Assembly: GCA_052435735.1 (NCBI GenBank)
Contig: JBQVNB010000002.1
Coordinates: 62,001 to 126,000, forward strand
DNA length: 64,000 nucleotides
Source of the DNA: Aliihoeflea sp052435735
GTDB taxonomy: Bacteria > Pseudomonadota > Alphaproteobacteria > Rhizobiales > Rhizobiaceae
Reading direction: 5' to 3'
Positions 1 through 11,804 of the stretch are shown here, one piece after another. How positions within the stretch are numbered: the stretch's first letter is position 1; each line of letters begins with the position of its first letter. The position numbers were made by a program, and so were the translations under genes. The notes beneath the pieces were generated by a model that saw nothing but the letters and a program-made list of their open reading frames with translations, made no database searches and was not told the origin of the DNA.

Positions 1-1
1 C

Positions 2-1231
2 GACCGCCAGTATGACGAATATCGCGACCGCGTCGGCGAGATCGTCAACGGTTCGGTCAAGCGCGTCGAATACGGCAACGTCATCGTCGACCTCGGCCGC
101 GGCGAGGCGATCATCCGCCGCGATGAACTGATCCCGCGCGAGAACTACAAGTATGGCGACCGCGTCCGCGCCTACGTCTACGACGTGCGTCGCGAGCAGC
201 GCGGCCCGCAGATCTTCCTGTCGCGCACCCATCCGCAGTTCATGGCCAAGCTCTTCCAGATGGAAGTGCCGGAAATCTACGACGGCATCATCGAGATCAA
301 GTCGGTCGCCCGTGACCCAGGTTCGCGCGCCAAGATCGCGGTCATCTCGCGGGATTCGTCGATCGATCCGGTCGGCGCCTGCGTCGGTATGCGCGGTTCG
401 CGCGTTCAGGCCGTCGTCGGCGAGCTTCAGGGCGAGAAGATCGACATCATTCCGTGGAGCCAGGACGCCGCCGCGTTCATCGTCAACGCGCTGCAGCCGG
501 CAGAAGTCGCCAAGGTCGTTCTGGACGAGGATGCCGAGCGCATCGAAGTCGTGGTGCCGGACGACCAGCTCTCGCTGGCCATCGGCCGCCGCGGCCAGAA
601 CGTGCGCCTTGCCTCGCAGCTCACCGGCTGGGACATCGACATCCTGACCGAGGAAGAGGAATCGCAGCGCCGCCAGAAGGAATTCGTCGAGCGTTCGAAC
701 CTGTTCATGGACGCGCTCAACGTGGACGAGATGGTCGGCCAGGTTCTGGCCTCGGAAGGCTTCACGAGCGTCGAGGAAGTCGCCTATGTCGACTCGGACG
801 AGATCGCGTCGATCGACGGTTTCGACGAGGACACGGCGTCCGAGATTCAGGAGCGGGCCCGCGAGCATCTGGAGCGCATCGAATCCGAATATGACGAGAA
901 GCGCCGCACGCTCGGCGTCCTCGACGAATTGCGCGAAATTCCCGGCATGACGACCGCGATGCTGGTCGCGGTCGGCGAGGACGACGTCAAGTCGATCGAA
1001 GACTTCGCCGGCTACGCCGTCGACGATCTCGTCGGCTGGAAGGAGCGCAAGGACGGCGAGACGAAGATGTTCGAGGGCGTGCTGTCGCCCTTCGGCGTCA
1101 CCCGCGCCGATGCCGAGCAGATGGTCGTCGCCGCCCGCCTCAAGGCCGGCTGGATCACCGAGGACGATCTGGCTTCCGAAGAGGAAGCCACTGCCGAGGG
1201 CGAGGCCCAGGACGAAACGCAGGGCGCCTGA
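2..1231 (+). CDS. nusA: NusA, transcription termination/antitermination factor (5' end missing)
   Basis: The frame is open from base 2, so the N-terminal RNA-polymerase-binding domain lies outside the window; 409 residues remain of a protein that is usually about 500-540 residues in alphaproteobacteria. In order one sees an S1 domain (about residues 8-75), a KH1 domain (about 85-150), a KH2 domain with the GXXG-like motif AIGRRGQN, and an acidic C-terminal part with helix-hairpin-helix-like repeats (about 230-390) ending in a Glu/Ala-rich tail. NusA binds elongating RNA polymerase and nascent RNA and modulates pausing, termination and rRNA antitermination. It heads the classic nusA-ylxR-infB-rbfA-truB cluster, with only 11 bases before the next gene. 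Confidence 0.97.
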   Translation, partial: DRQYDEYRDRVGEIVNGSVKRVEYGNVIVDLGRGEAIIRRDELIPRENYKYGDRVRAYVYDVRREQRGPQIFLSRTHPQFMAKLFQMEVPEIYDGIIEIKSVARDPGSRAKIAVISRDSSIDPVGACVGMRGSRVQAVVGELQGEKIDIIPWSQDAAAFIVNALQPAEVAKVVLDEDAERIEVVVPDDQLSLAIGRRGQNVRLASQLTGWDIDILTEEEESQRRQKEFVERSNLFMDALNVDEMVGQVLASEGFTSVEEVAYVDSDEIASIDGFDEDTASEIQERAREHLERIESEYDEKRRTLGVLDELREIPGMTTAMLVAVGEDDVKSIEDFAGYAVDDLVGWKERKDGETKMFEGVLSPFGVTRADAEQMVVAARLKAGWITEDDLASEEEATAEGEAQDETQGA

Positions 1232-1242
1232 TCGGGTGCCGG

Positions 1243-1913
1243 ATGGACGGAGCGCACTTGAACGCGGCCAGCGAACGCACATGTATAGTGACGAGGCAGG
1301 GCGGATCGCCTGACGGCTTGATCCGCTTCGTGGCCGGTCCCGATATGGACGTCGTTCCCGATCTCAAGCGCAATCTGCCCGGTCGCGGCTGCTGGGTGAC
1401 GGCGGAGCGGACCATCCTGGACAAGGCGGTGGCGAAGAACCTCTTCGCCCGCGCTTTGAAGGAAAAGGTCACCGTATCGTCCGATCTCGGCGATCTCGTC
1501 GACCGGCTTCTGGCCCGGCAGGCGCTCGGGTCGATCGGATTGGCGCGCAAAGCCGGGCAACTGGTGCTCGGCGCTGCGAAAGTCGAGGCCGCAGTGCGCA
1601 GCGGCAATGCGAAACTCGTCCTTCACGCCATCGAAGCGTCGGAGGACGGCGTGCGCAAGATTACCCAGGCACGGCGTTCCGTGGTGCATCTGGGAGGGCC
1701 GGATATCCCTGCCTACAAACTCTTTTCGCAGGCCGAATTGGGTTTGGCATTGGGGGGGGCAAATGTGATACATGCTGCCGTGCTCGGCTTGGATGCCGGC
1801 AAAGCGGCGGCAAAGCGCGTGGGTGCGCTTGACCGATATCGGGGCGGAACCCCGGACGAGCGGAATGCGAATGCGGCGGTCGTCGACCACCGAGAGGCCG
1901 CAGAGGATACGGA

Positions 1914-1917
<4 letters not shown>
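1243..1917 (+). CDS. ylxR: YlxR (DUF448) RNA-binding protein with L7Ae-like C-terminal domain
   Basis: The 224-residue protein has an N-terminal YlxR domain (about residues 8-75; motifs CIVTRQ and LPGRGCWV) followed by a region resembling ribosomal protein L7Ae/L30e (about 85-180; LARKAGQLVLGAAKVE). This two-domain form is usual in alphaproteobacteria, where it lies between nusA and infB. YlxR proteins bind RNA; a role with RNase P RNA has been reported for the family in Firmicutes, and the role here is not known. The stop codon overlaps the infB start as ATGA, so translation of the two is probably coupled. The ATG at 1243 has only a weak ribosome binding site, so the start is less certain than the family call. 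Confidence 0.9.
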
Positions 1918-4571
<2,654 letters not shown>

Positions 4572-4675
4572 TGCGCGGCACATGAAACGAAGCAGCGGCG
4601 GGCCCCCCGCCGTTGCATCCGTTTGAACGAAGTCGCGACGGTTTGACCCCGTTCGCGCGAGATCGAGGTAATCCC

Positions 4676-5083
4676 ATGTCCCGCTTCGCTTCGGACGGCC
4701 CGTCCCAGCGCCAGCTTCGCATTGGCGAGCAGGTTCGCCATGCGCTCGCCGACGTCATCCAGCGCGGCGAGGTGCGCGACGACGTGATCGAGGGCACCGT
4801 GATCTCGATTTCCGAAGTGCGGATGTCGCCCGACCTCAAGATCGCGACGGCCTTCGTCTCGCCGCTCGGCGCCAAGGACGACCAGGCCGTGATCAAGGCG
4901 CTGGCGAAGAACGCGAAGTTCATTCGCGGCCGCGTTTCGGGCGCGCTGCGCCAGATGAAATACATGCCCGAATTCCGGTTCCGGCTCGACACCAGCTACG
5001 ACAATTTCGCCAAGATCGATGCGCTCCTCCGCTCGCCGGAAGTGGTGCGCGACCTTGACGACGAAGACGAGGACAAGAGCTAG
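4676..5083 (+). CDS. rbfA: Ribosome-binding factor A
   Basis: RbfA binds the 30S subunit during maturation of the 5' end of 16S rRNA and in cold adaptation. The 135-residue product has the KH-like fold signature of the family: RQLRIGEQVRHALADVI near the N-terminus and a conserved FIRGRVSGALRQMKYMPE stretch in the middle. An in-frame ATG lies upstream at 4613, but the start at 4676 is preferred because GAGGTAA stands 5-6 bases before it and because family members begin at this point. An acidic DDEDEDKS tail ends the protein. truB starts one base after the stop. Confidence 0.95.
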   Translation: MSRFASDGPSQRQLRIGEQVRHALADVIQRGEVRDDVIEGTVISISEVRMSPDLKIATAFVSPLGAKDDQAVIKALAKNAKFIRGRVSGALRQMKYMPEFRFRLDTSYDNFAKIDALLRSPEVVRDLDDEDEDKS

Positions 5084-5084
5084 T

Positions 5085-6053
5085 ATGGCGCGGCGCGGAA
5101 AGAAGAAGGGGCGTCCGGTTTCCGGCTGGCTGATCCTCGACAAGCCGGTGGGCATGGGCTCCACCGATGCGGTCTCGAAGGTGAAGTGGCTGTTCAACGC
5201 CGAAAAGGCCGGCCATGCCGGCACGCTCGACCCGCTCGCTTCCGGCATGCTGCCGATCGCGCTTGGCGAGGCGACCAAGACGGTGCCCTATGTGCAGGAC
5301 GGCGCCAAGGTCTACCGCTTCACGGTGACCTGGGGCGAGGAGCGGGCGACCGACGACCTCGAGGGCGATGTCACGAAACGCTCCGATGCACGGCCGACCG
5401 AGGCCGACATTCGCGCGGTCATGCCGAACTATACCGGTGTCATCATGCAGACGCCGCCGCAATTCTCCGCCATCAAGATCGCCGGTGAGCGCGCCTATGA
5501 TCTCGCCCGCGAAGGCGAAACGGTCGACATTCCGGCCCGCGAGGTCGAGATCGGCCGGTTCGACCTGATCGAACGCAACGACGACAGCGCGGTGTTCGAG
5601 ATCGAGTGCGGCAAGGGCACCTATGTGCGCTCGCTCGCCCGCGACATGGGCCGCGACATGGGCTGCTACGGTCACATCTCGACGCTGCGGCGCACCGAGG
5701 TCGACCCGTTCACCGCCGATGATCTGGTCACGCTCGCCGAACTGGAAGCGGCCGTGGCCTCGAACGCGCCGGAACTGGCCGAGGGCGAGGCGCCCCGACG
5801 GCCGGAAGGCGCGCAACTGAAGGCGCTCGACGACCTGCTCGTCGACACTGGCGCCGCGCTCGACTGCCTGCCGCAGGTGGCGCTGACGGATGATGCCGCC
5901 GCGCGCATCCGGCTCGGCAACCCGGTCATCATCCGCGGCCGCGACGCGCCGCTCGAAGCCGACGAAGCCTGCGCGACAGCGCGCGGCAAGCTCGTCGCGA
6001 TCGGCATGATCGAGGCGGGCATGTTCAAGCCGAAGCGCGTTTTCGTCGGCTGA
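5085..6053 (+). CDS. truB: tRNA pseudouridine(55) synthase TruB
   Basis: TruB converts U55 of the T-loop of tRNAs to pseudouridine. The 322-residue protein carries the catalytic motif GHAGTLDPLASG with the nucleophile Asp49, then the family motifs PPQFSAIKIAGERAYDLA and CGKGTYVRSLARDMG, and a C-terminal PUA-like region. The start at 5085 is one base after the rbfA stop; an upstream in-frame start at 5019 lies inside rbfA and would add residues unlike the family. The gene closes the nusA-infB cluster. Confidence 0.96.
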   Translation: MARRGKKKGRPVSGWLILDKPVGMGSTDAVSKVKWLFNAEKAGHAGTLDPLASGMLPIALGEATKTVPYVQDGAKVYRFTVTWGEERATDDLEGDVTKRSDARPTEADIRAVMPNYTGVIMQTPPQFSAIKIAGERAYDLAREGETVDIPAREVEIGRFDLIERNDDSAVFEIECGKGTYVRSLARDMGRDMGCYGHISTLRRTEVDPFTADDLVTLAELEAAVASNAPELAEGEAPRRPEGAQLKALDDLLVDTGAALDCLPQVALTDDAAARIRLGNPVIIRGRDAPLEADEACATARGKLVAIGMIEAGMFKPKRVFVG

Positions 6054-6214
6054 GCGCGACGCGCCCGGTTTTTCGCCCTAATTGAATTTTAGCAATCGGT
6101 GAACGATTCTCCGGAAGGGGAAAACGTTCATCAATTGTTAGCGCCTCGACGTCGACACATGCGCTAACCTGCAGACGAGACGAGCTCGAATCGCTCGCGA
6201 GCCGGGGGAATGAT

Positions 6215-7927
6215 TTGAGCGACGGAGCGACCGACAAGCCTGCCGAAAACGTGCGCACTCGCCTCTTCTCGTGGCCGCTGCCGATCGGCGCGTATCTCGG
6301 CGCACTCGTCGCGGTCGCGCTCATTCCGACACTTCTGTTCACCGCTGTCCTGCTCGAACGCAACAACCGGGCCCAGCAGGACGTACTGACGACGCTGGCC
6401 GAAGCCACGGCCGGATCGATCGTCGAGACGATCGACCGCGAACTCGCCGGCATGACGACGACGCTGCGGGTGCTGTCGACGTCGCGCTCGCTCGACACCG
6501 ACGATCTCGTTGAATTGTACGACCGGGCCAGAAGCGCGCTTCGCGACACCCGGTCCTACTTCATCCTGCTCGACGAAAATCTCGACCAGCTCATCAATAC
6601 GCGCGTCGACTTCGGCGCCGATCTCGGCCAGACATCCGACCCGATACCGGCACAGCGTGCGCTCGATACGGGCAATACGGTCATCTCGAACGCATTCTAC
6701 GGTGAGGTCGCCCAGAAATGGGTCTTCAACGTCATGGTGCCCTGGGATGAAGACGAAAAGCGGCATGTGCTGGTCCTGACCCAAAATGCCGAGGACCTGA
6801 CGAGCCTCATCGCGGGGCAGAACCTGCGCGGCGGCTGGAACGCCTCGGTCGTCGATGGCAACGGCATCGTCGTTGCGACGACCTTCATGTCGTCCGACAT
6901 CGGCAAGCCGTTCCTGCTCTGGGAGGAGGGCCGTTCCGACAGCGCCCCCTCGCGCCAGACCCTGGCCGTCGACGGTGCGAACTACGAGACCTTCACGGTC
7001 AATTCGCGCTTGAGCGGCTGGAAGGTGGTCGTCTGGTCTCCCACCGAAGTCGTGGCTGCGCCTTTGACGCGCGCCTTGCAGACATTCGCCTTCGGCGGGC
7101 TTCTCCTCGCGGCGCTCAGTGCGCTTTTCGCCTGGGTGCTCGCGCGTCAGGTGACGCGCCCGGTGCGCGAATTGGCCGTCGACGCGCGTCGGCTCGGCTC
7201 GGGCGATGCAGTGACCGCCAAGCCGTACAAGGTGTCGGAAATCGCGACCGTCTCGTCCGCGCTTGCCGAAGCGTCGCACGACCGGCAGGAGGCGGAAGGT
7301 GAAATCCGGTTCCTGATGCGCGAGGTCGCACACCGATCGAAGAACCAGTTGACCGTCGTATCGTCCATCGCCAAGCAGACGGCCCGCCATGCGCCCGATT
7401 TCGACGCCTTCCAGGATTCGTTCCAGAAACGCGTACAGGGGCTGGCGCGCTCGACCGATCTCCTGATCGCCGGCGGCGTCGCGGGCGTCGAACTGCGTGA
7501 ACTGCTCGAGGCGCAGATCGAGCCGTTCCGCCCGGGCGAAGCCTCGCGACTGACGATGACAGGGCCGCATTTTCGCCTGTCCAACCAGGCGGCGCAGACG
7601 ATCGGGCTCGCGGTCCACGAACTGGCGACCAATGCGTCGAAATACGGTGCCTTTTCGACGAATAGCGGCCGCCTCGCCGTCGAATGGACGATCGGCAGCG
7701 AAAATCTGGTGATCGACTGGCGCGAAACCGTGGCGCGGCTGGAGCCGCGTGAGGAGGGACGCGGCTTCGGCACCGAAGTCATCGAGCGGATGTTGGGTGG
7801 CACCCTCGATGCGGTGATCGACCGCGAGATCACGCCGGACGGGCTGCATTGTCGCTTCACCATGCCGGTCGAAAAGCTTCTGCCCGACCCCGACGCGATG
7901 AAGGCCGAGCGTCGGTTCGGCGGCTGA
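6215..7927 (+). CDS. HWE-family membrane sensor histidine kinase
   Basis: The 570-residue protein has a transmembrane helix (about residues 25-48), a periplasmic sensory region of about 235 residues resembling a Cache-type domain, a second helix (about 285-307), a HAMP linker, and a C-terminal kinase core. The phospho-acceptor is His373 in EVAHRSKNQL; the N box is HELATNASKYG (His468) and a WRE motif follows at 502-504, which together define the HWE family. Start choice: TTG at 6215 follows GGGGGA with about 4-7 bases spacing. No response regulator is adjacent, so the partner is unknown. HWE kinases in alphaproteobacteria often feed the PhyR general stress pathway, but that link is only a possibility here. 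Confidence 0.88.
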   Translation: MSDGATDKPAENVRTRLFSWPLPIGAYLGALVAVALIPTLLFTAVLLERNNRAQQDVLTTLAEATAGSIVETIDRELAGMTTTLRVLSTSRSLDTDDLVELYDRARSALRDTRSYFILLDENLDQLINTRVDFGADLGQTSDPIPAQRALDTGNTVISNAFYGEVAQKWVFNVMVPWDEDEKRHVLVLTQNAEDLTSLIAGQNLRGGWNASVVDGNGIVVATTFMSSDIGKPFLLWEEGRSDSAPSRQTLAVDGANYETFTVNSRLSGWKVVVWSPTEVVAAPLTRALQTFAFGGLLLAALSALFAWVLARQVTRPVRELAVDARRLGSGDAVTAKPYKVSEIATVSSALAEASHDRQEAEGEIRFLMREVAHRSKNQLTVVSSIAKQTARHAPDFDAFQDSFQKRVQGLARSTDLLIAGGVAGVELRELLEAQIEPFRPGEASRLTMTGPHFRLSNQAAQTIGLAVHELATNASKYGAFSTNSGRLAVEWTIGSENLVIDWRETVARLEPREEGRGFGTEVIERMLGGTLDAVIDREITPDGLHCRFTMPVEKLLPDPDAMKAERRFGG

Positions 7928-7959
7928 GGCCCGCTTCGCTGAATTAGCTGGCAATGTCG

Positions 7960-7980
7960 GCGCATATGGACTATATGCGC
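7960..7980. promoter_or_regulatory. Perfect inverted repeat upstream of rpsO
   Basis: Arms of 8 bp (GCGCATAT and ATATGCGC) are separated by five bases. It lies 32 bases after the kinase stop and 99 bases before the rpsO start. There is no following T run, so it is not a normal terminator; it may be an operator or an RNA hairpin in the rpsO leader. No regulator is known to me for this exact site. Confidence 0.4.
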
Positions 7981-8079
7981 GCCATCGCCGCAGCCTTTGC
8001 TGCCGCGACCACTGGCCCCCGCTGGACGACATCCCGGCCGTGGGCGACCCCATTCCTCCCAATCGAAAGGAAGCATGAG

Positions 8080-8349
8080 ATGTCGATCACCGCTGAACGC
8101 AAGCAGGAACTGCTCGCCGAATACGCGACCACCAAGAACGACACCGGTTCGCCGGAAGTTCAGGTCGCGCTGCTCTCCGAGCGTATCAAGAACCTGACCG
8201 AGCACTTCAAGGACCACAAGAAGGACAACCATTCCCGCCGTGGTCTTCTGGCTCTCGTCTCGCAGCGCCGTCAGCTCCTTGACTATCTCAAGGGCAAGGA
8301 TGAAGGCCGCTACCAGACGCTGATCGAAAAGCTCGGCCTGCGCCGCTAA
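8080..8349 (+). CDS. rpsO: 30S ribosomal protein S15
   Basis: S15 is a primary 16S rRNA-binding protein of the small subunit platform. The 89-residue length is exactly that of the family and the motifs TGSPEVQVALLSERI, HSRRGLLALVSQRRQLLDYLK and the C-terminal LGLRR are present. The start at 8080 follows GAAAGGAAG; longer readings that begin at 7954 are rejected because family members start at MSITAERK. It is followed by a hairpin with a short T tract and then pnp, the usual bacterial order. In other bacteria S15 represses its own mRNA; nothing here proves that. Confidence 0.98.
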   Translation: MSITAERKQELLAEYATTKNDTGSPEVQVALLSERIKNLTEHFKDHKKDNHSRRGLLALVSQRRQLLDYLKGKDEGRYQTLIEKLGLRR

Positions 8350-8357
8350 CAGTTTTT

Positions 8358-8388
8358 CGGCGGGATCGCTTGCGCTCCCGCCGATTTT
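8358..8388 (+). terminator. Hairpin terminator or attenuator between rpsO and pnp
   Basis: Arms CGGCGGGA (8358-8365) and TCCCGCCG (8376-8383) form an 8-bp GC-rich stem with a 10-base loop, followed by ATTTTC. The T tract is short, so read-through into pnp is likely. The 210 bases from here to the pnp start hold no gene and form the pnp leader. Confidence 0.65.
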
Positions 8389-8597
8389 CGCATTCGGGCA
8401 CGGTGCCCGACCCGTCCCAGTGGCCATGAAGGCCGGGACGCTCCATGGGATCGGTCATGGGGCAGGATTGCAGGATGCTCGCGCTTTAGGCGCAGACGAG
8501 AGCCTCCCGTTGTCTTGCCCGTGGCTCGTCCCGCCAAAGACAGGCCGGGATCGGCAAGGCGAAGGCTTTGCAAGGTTCGGCCATGAAAGGACACTAC

Positions 8598-10748
8598 ATG
8601 TTCAATCACCATCGCGTGGAAATCGAATGGGCAGGCCGCCCGCTGGTTCTGGAGACGGGCAAGATCGCCCGCCAGGCCGACGGCGCCGTTCTGGCAACCT
8701 ATGGCGAGACCGTCGTTCTGGCGACCGTCGTCTCCGCCAAGGAGCCGAAGCCCGGCTTCGACTTCTTCCCGCTGACCGTCAACTATCAGGAAAAGACCTA
8801 CGCGGCCGGCAAGATCCCCGGCGGCTTCTTCAAGCGCGAAGGCCGTCCGAGCGAGAAGGAAACGCTGGTTTCCCGCCTGATCGACCGTCCGATCCGCCCG
8901 CTCTTCGCCGACGGCTACAAGAACGACACGCAGGTCGTCGTGACCGTCATGCAGCATGACCTCGAAAACGATCCGGACATCCTGGCGATCGTCGCGACCT
9001 CGGCAGCCCTGACGCTTTCGGGCGTGCCCTTCATGGGCCCGATCGGCGGCGCGCGCGTCGGCTTCATCAACGGCGAATACGTGCTCAACCCGCATGTCGA
9101 CGAGATGCCCGAGTCCAAGCTCGACCTCGTCGTCGCCGGAACGGGCGATGCGGTCCTGATGGTCGAGTCGGAAGCGCAGGAACTCGACGAAGAGACCATG
9201 CTCGGCGCCGTCATGTTCGGCCATCGCGGCTTCCAGCCGGTGATCGACGCGATCATCAAGCTGGCCGAAGTCGCCGCCAAGGAGCCGCGCGAGTTCAAGC
9301 CGGCCGACTATTCGGCGCTCGAAGGCGAAATGCTGGGCCTCGTCGAAGACGAGCTGCGCACCGCCTACAAGAACACCGACAAGATGAAGCGCTACAGCGC
9401 TGTCGACACCGTCAAGGCCAAGGTCAAGGCGCATTTCGCACCAGCCGAGGGCGAAGAGGCCAAGTGGACCTCCGAACAGATCGGCACCGTGTTCAAGTCG
9501 CTCCAGGCGAAGATCGTCCGCTGGAACATCCTCGACACCAAGAGCCGCATCGATGGCCGTGACCTCTCGACGGTCCGCCCGATCGTCTCCGAAGTCGGCG
9601 TCCTTCCGCGCACGCACGGCTCGGCCGTCTTCACCCGCGGCGAGACGCAGGCGATCGTCGTCGCCACGCTCGGCACCGGCGAAGACGAGCAGTTCGTCGA
9701 CGCCCTGACCGGCACCTACAAGGAGCGCTTCCTCCTTCACTACAACTTCCCGCCCTACTCGGTCGGCGAAACGGGTCGCATGGGTTCGCCCGGTCGTCGC
9801 GAGATCGGTCACGGCAAGCTCGCCTGGCGCGCGATCCGTCCGATGCTTCCGGCCGTCGAGCAGTTCCCCTACACGCTGCGCATCGTCTCCGAGATCACCG
9901 AGTCCAACGGCTCGTCCTCGATGGCGACGGTTTGCGGCACGTCGCTCGCGCTGATGGATGCGGGCGTTCCGCTGGCCAAGCCGGTCGCGGGCATCGCGAT
10001 GGGCCTGATCAAGGAAGACGAGCGCTTCGCGGTTCTCTCCGACATCCTCGGCGACGAGGATCACCTCGGCGACATGGACTTCAAGGTGGCAGGCACCGAA
10101 GCCGGCATCACCTCGCTGCAGATGGACATCAAGATCGAGGGCATCACCGAGGAGATCATGAAGATCGCGCTCGGCCAGGCCAAGGACGGTCGCGTTCATA
10201 TCCTGGGCGAGATGGCCAACGCCATCACCGAGGGCCGCTCGGAGCTCGGCGAATTCGCACCGCGCATCGAAGTGATGAACATCCCGACCGACAAGATCCG
10301 CGACGTGATCGGCTCGGGCGGCAAGGTCATCCGCGAGATCGTCGAAAAGACCGGCGCCAAGATCAACATCGAGGACGACGGTACGGTCAAGATCGCTTCG
10401 TCGAATGCGAAGGAGATCGAGGCGGCACGCAAGTGGATTCACACCATCGTGGCCGAGCCGGAAGTCGGCGAGATCTACGAGGGCACGGTTGTCAAGGTTG
10501 CCGATTTCGGCGCCTTCGTGAACTTCTTCGGCCCGAAGGACGGACTGGTCCACATCAGCCAGCTCGCCGCCGACCGCGTCGCCAAGACCGGCGACGTCGT
10601 CAAGGAAGGCCAGAAGGTCTGGGTCAAGCTGCTCGGCTTCGACGAGCGCGGCAAGGTCCGCCTGTCGATGAAGGTCGTCGACCAGGAGACCGGCAAGGAA
10701 CTCGTCCGCGAGAAGAAGTCGGCCGACGCCGAAGAGGCCGACGCCTGA
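8598..10748 (+). CDS. pnp: Polyribonucleotide nucleotidyltransferase (PNPase)
   Basis: PNPase degrades RNA 3' to 5' by phosphorolysis and is part of the RNA degradosome. The 716-residue protein has two RNase PH domains (about residues 10-145 and 320-460) joined by a helical linker, then a KH domain (about 550-612; motif IGSGGKVIREI) and a C-terminal S1 domain (about 622-690). The start at 8598 is chosen because AAGGA lies seven bases upstream and because rhizobial PNPases begin MFN; in-frame starts at 8568 and 8583 are less likely. A 248-base leader separates it from rpsO, and a strong terminator follows it. Confidence 0.98.
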   Translation: MFNHHRVEIEWAGRPLVLETGKIARQADGAVLATYGETVVLATVVSAKEPKPGFDFFPLTVNYQEKTYAAGKIPGGFFKREGRPSEKETLVSRLIDRPIRPLFADGYKNDTQVVVTVMQHDLENDPDILAIVATSAALTLSGVPFMGPIGGARVGFINGEYVLNPHVDEMPESKLDLVVAGTGDAVLMVESEAQELDEETMLGAVMFGHRGFQPVIDAIIKLAEVAAKEPREFKPADYSALEGEMLGLVEDELRTAYKNTDKMKRYSAVDTVKAKVKAHFAPAEGEEAKWTSEQIGTVFKSLQAKIVRWNILDTKSRIDGRDLSTVRPIVSEVGVLPRTHGSAVFTRGETQAIVVATLGTGEDEQFVDALTGTYKERFLLHYNFPPYSVGETGRMGSPGRREIGHGKLAWRAIRPMLPAVEQFPYTLRIVSEITESNGSSSMATVCGTSLALMDAGVPLAKPVAGIAMGLIKEDERFAVLSDILGDEDHLGDMDFKVAGTEAGITSLQMDIKIEGITEEIMKIALGQAKDGRVHILGEMANAITEGRSELGEFAPRIEVMNIPTDKIRDVIGSGGKVIREIVEKTGAKINIEDDGTVKIASSNAKEIEAARKWIHTIVAEPEVGEIYEGTVVKVADFGAFVNFFGPKDGLVHISQLAADRVAKTGDVVKEGQKVWVKLLGFDERGKVRLSMKVVDQETGKELVREKKSADAEEADA

Positions 10749-10771
10749 TCCTCGCCGATATCTGAGATGGA

Positions 10772-10801
10772 ACGGGCGCGATCTTCGCGCCCGTTTTTTT
10801 G
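10772..10801 (+). terminator. Rho-independent terminator of pnp
   Basis: A perfect 10-bp stem (ACGGGCGCGA with TCGCGCCCGT) and a three-base loop are followed by a run of T residues ending at 10801. It starts 23 bases after the pnp stop. Any reading of the next gene that begins upstream of it is therefore unlikely. Confidence 0.93.
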
Positions 10802-10811
10802 TGAGGTTGCC

Positions 10812-11804
10812 GTGAACGACGCGACGAAGACGCTGCTGCATCCATTCGAGACCGGGATGCTCGACCTGCCCGAGAGCGGGCGCCTGCTTGCGCTGAACGC
10901 CACGGAAGCGCTGGTGCGCGGGCTCAAGGCGGCGAGCGTCGATGCCGTGCAGGATTTCCGCCCCGAGTTCCTGAAGATCGAGCGTACGGGCTGTCGCGTG
11001 ACGCCAGCTCTGGACGGCGACGGCTATGCGCTGGCGCTGGTCCTGTGCGGCCGGCACCGGCAGATGAACGAGCATCACGTGCTGGAGTCCAGTGCGCGCG
11101 TAAAGCCAGGCGGCCTCGTGGTCGTCGCCGGCCTCAAGACCGACGGTGCCGACAGCCTGCGCAAACGGCTGAAGGATCGCTTCGAGATCGAAGGCCAGGC
11201 GGCCAAGCACCATGGCAACGTCTTCTGGTTCCGTGCCGATGGCGCGCCGGCCGAAAAGCTCGAAACCATCGTCGTCGACGATCGGTACGAGACGATGCCG
11301 GGCATGTTCTCGGCGGATCGGATCGATCCGGGCTCGGCCCTTCTGGTGGAGCATCTGCCGAAGGACCTTTACGGCGCGGTCGCCGATCTCGGCGCCGGGT
11401 GGGGATACCTGTCGGTGGAGATCGCCGCGCGCTGCCCGAAGGTGAAGCGGATCGATCTCTACGAGGCGAGCCACGCCGCGGCAAAGGCGGCGGAAGCAAA
11501 CATGAAGCGGTTGGCGGGTGCCATGGCGAGCACGACGCGCTGGCTCGACGTCGCGGCCGAAGACCCGCGCGAACGCTACGACGCGGTGGTCATGAACCCG
11601 CCTTTCCATACAGGGCGCAGCGGCGACCCGGACGTCGGACGGGCAATGATCGCAGGCGCTTGGCGGCTCTTGAAACCGGGTGGCCGGCTTCATCTCGTCG
11701 CCAATGTGCACCTGCCTTACGAGGCGACTCTGTCGGATATGTTCGCCGCGACGGGCCTGAGCGTGCGCGAAGCTGGGTTCAAGGTCCTCTGGGCCCGGAA
11801 GTAG
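10812..11804 (+). CDS. Class I SAM-dependent methyltransferase, RsmC-like (16S rRNA guanine-N2)
   Basis: The 330-residue protein has the two-part build of RsmC: a degenerate N-terminal methyltransferase-like half (residues about 1-160) and an active C-terminal half with the SAM-binding motif VADLGAGWGYLS (about 195-206) and the catalytic VMNPPFHTGR motif (about 258-267). The NPPF motif fits methylation of an exocyclic amine of guanine; E. coli RsmC acts at G1207 of 16S rRNA. The GTG at 10812 is chosen because GAGG lies just upstream and because earlier starts run through the pnp terminator. The last base is immediately followed by the stop codon of the convergent EAL gene. Confidence 0.85.
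   Translation: MNDATKTLLHPFETGMLDLPESGRLLALNATEALVRGLKAASVDAVQDFRPEFLKIERTGCRVTPALDGDGYALALVLCGRHRQMNEHHVLESSARVKPGGLVVVAGLKTDGADSLRKRLKDRFEIEGQAAKHHGNVFWFRADGAPAEKLETIVVDDRYETMPGMFSADRIDPGSALLVEHLPKDLYGAVADLGAGWGYLSVEIAARCPKVKRIDLYEASHAAAKAAEANMKRLAGAMASTTRWLDVAAEDPRERYDAVVMNPPFHTGRSGDPDVGRAMIAGAWRLLKPGGRLHLVANVHLPYEATLSDMFAATGLSVREAGFKVLWARK

Noticed and set aside
6098..6130. EcfG-like words GGAA and CGTT before the HWE kinase gene
   Set aside because: The spacing between the two elements is about 12 or 20 bases instead of 16-17, and GGAAC itself is not complete.
10767..10811. Methyltransferase start upstream of 10812
   Set aside because: The extra residues would be translated from the pnp terminator hairpin and T run.
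8346..11711. Open frame of 1121 codons antisense to pnp and the methyltransferase gene
   Set aside because: It runs across the pnp terminator and two well-defined genes, has no ribosome binding site and no recognisable motif.
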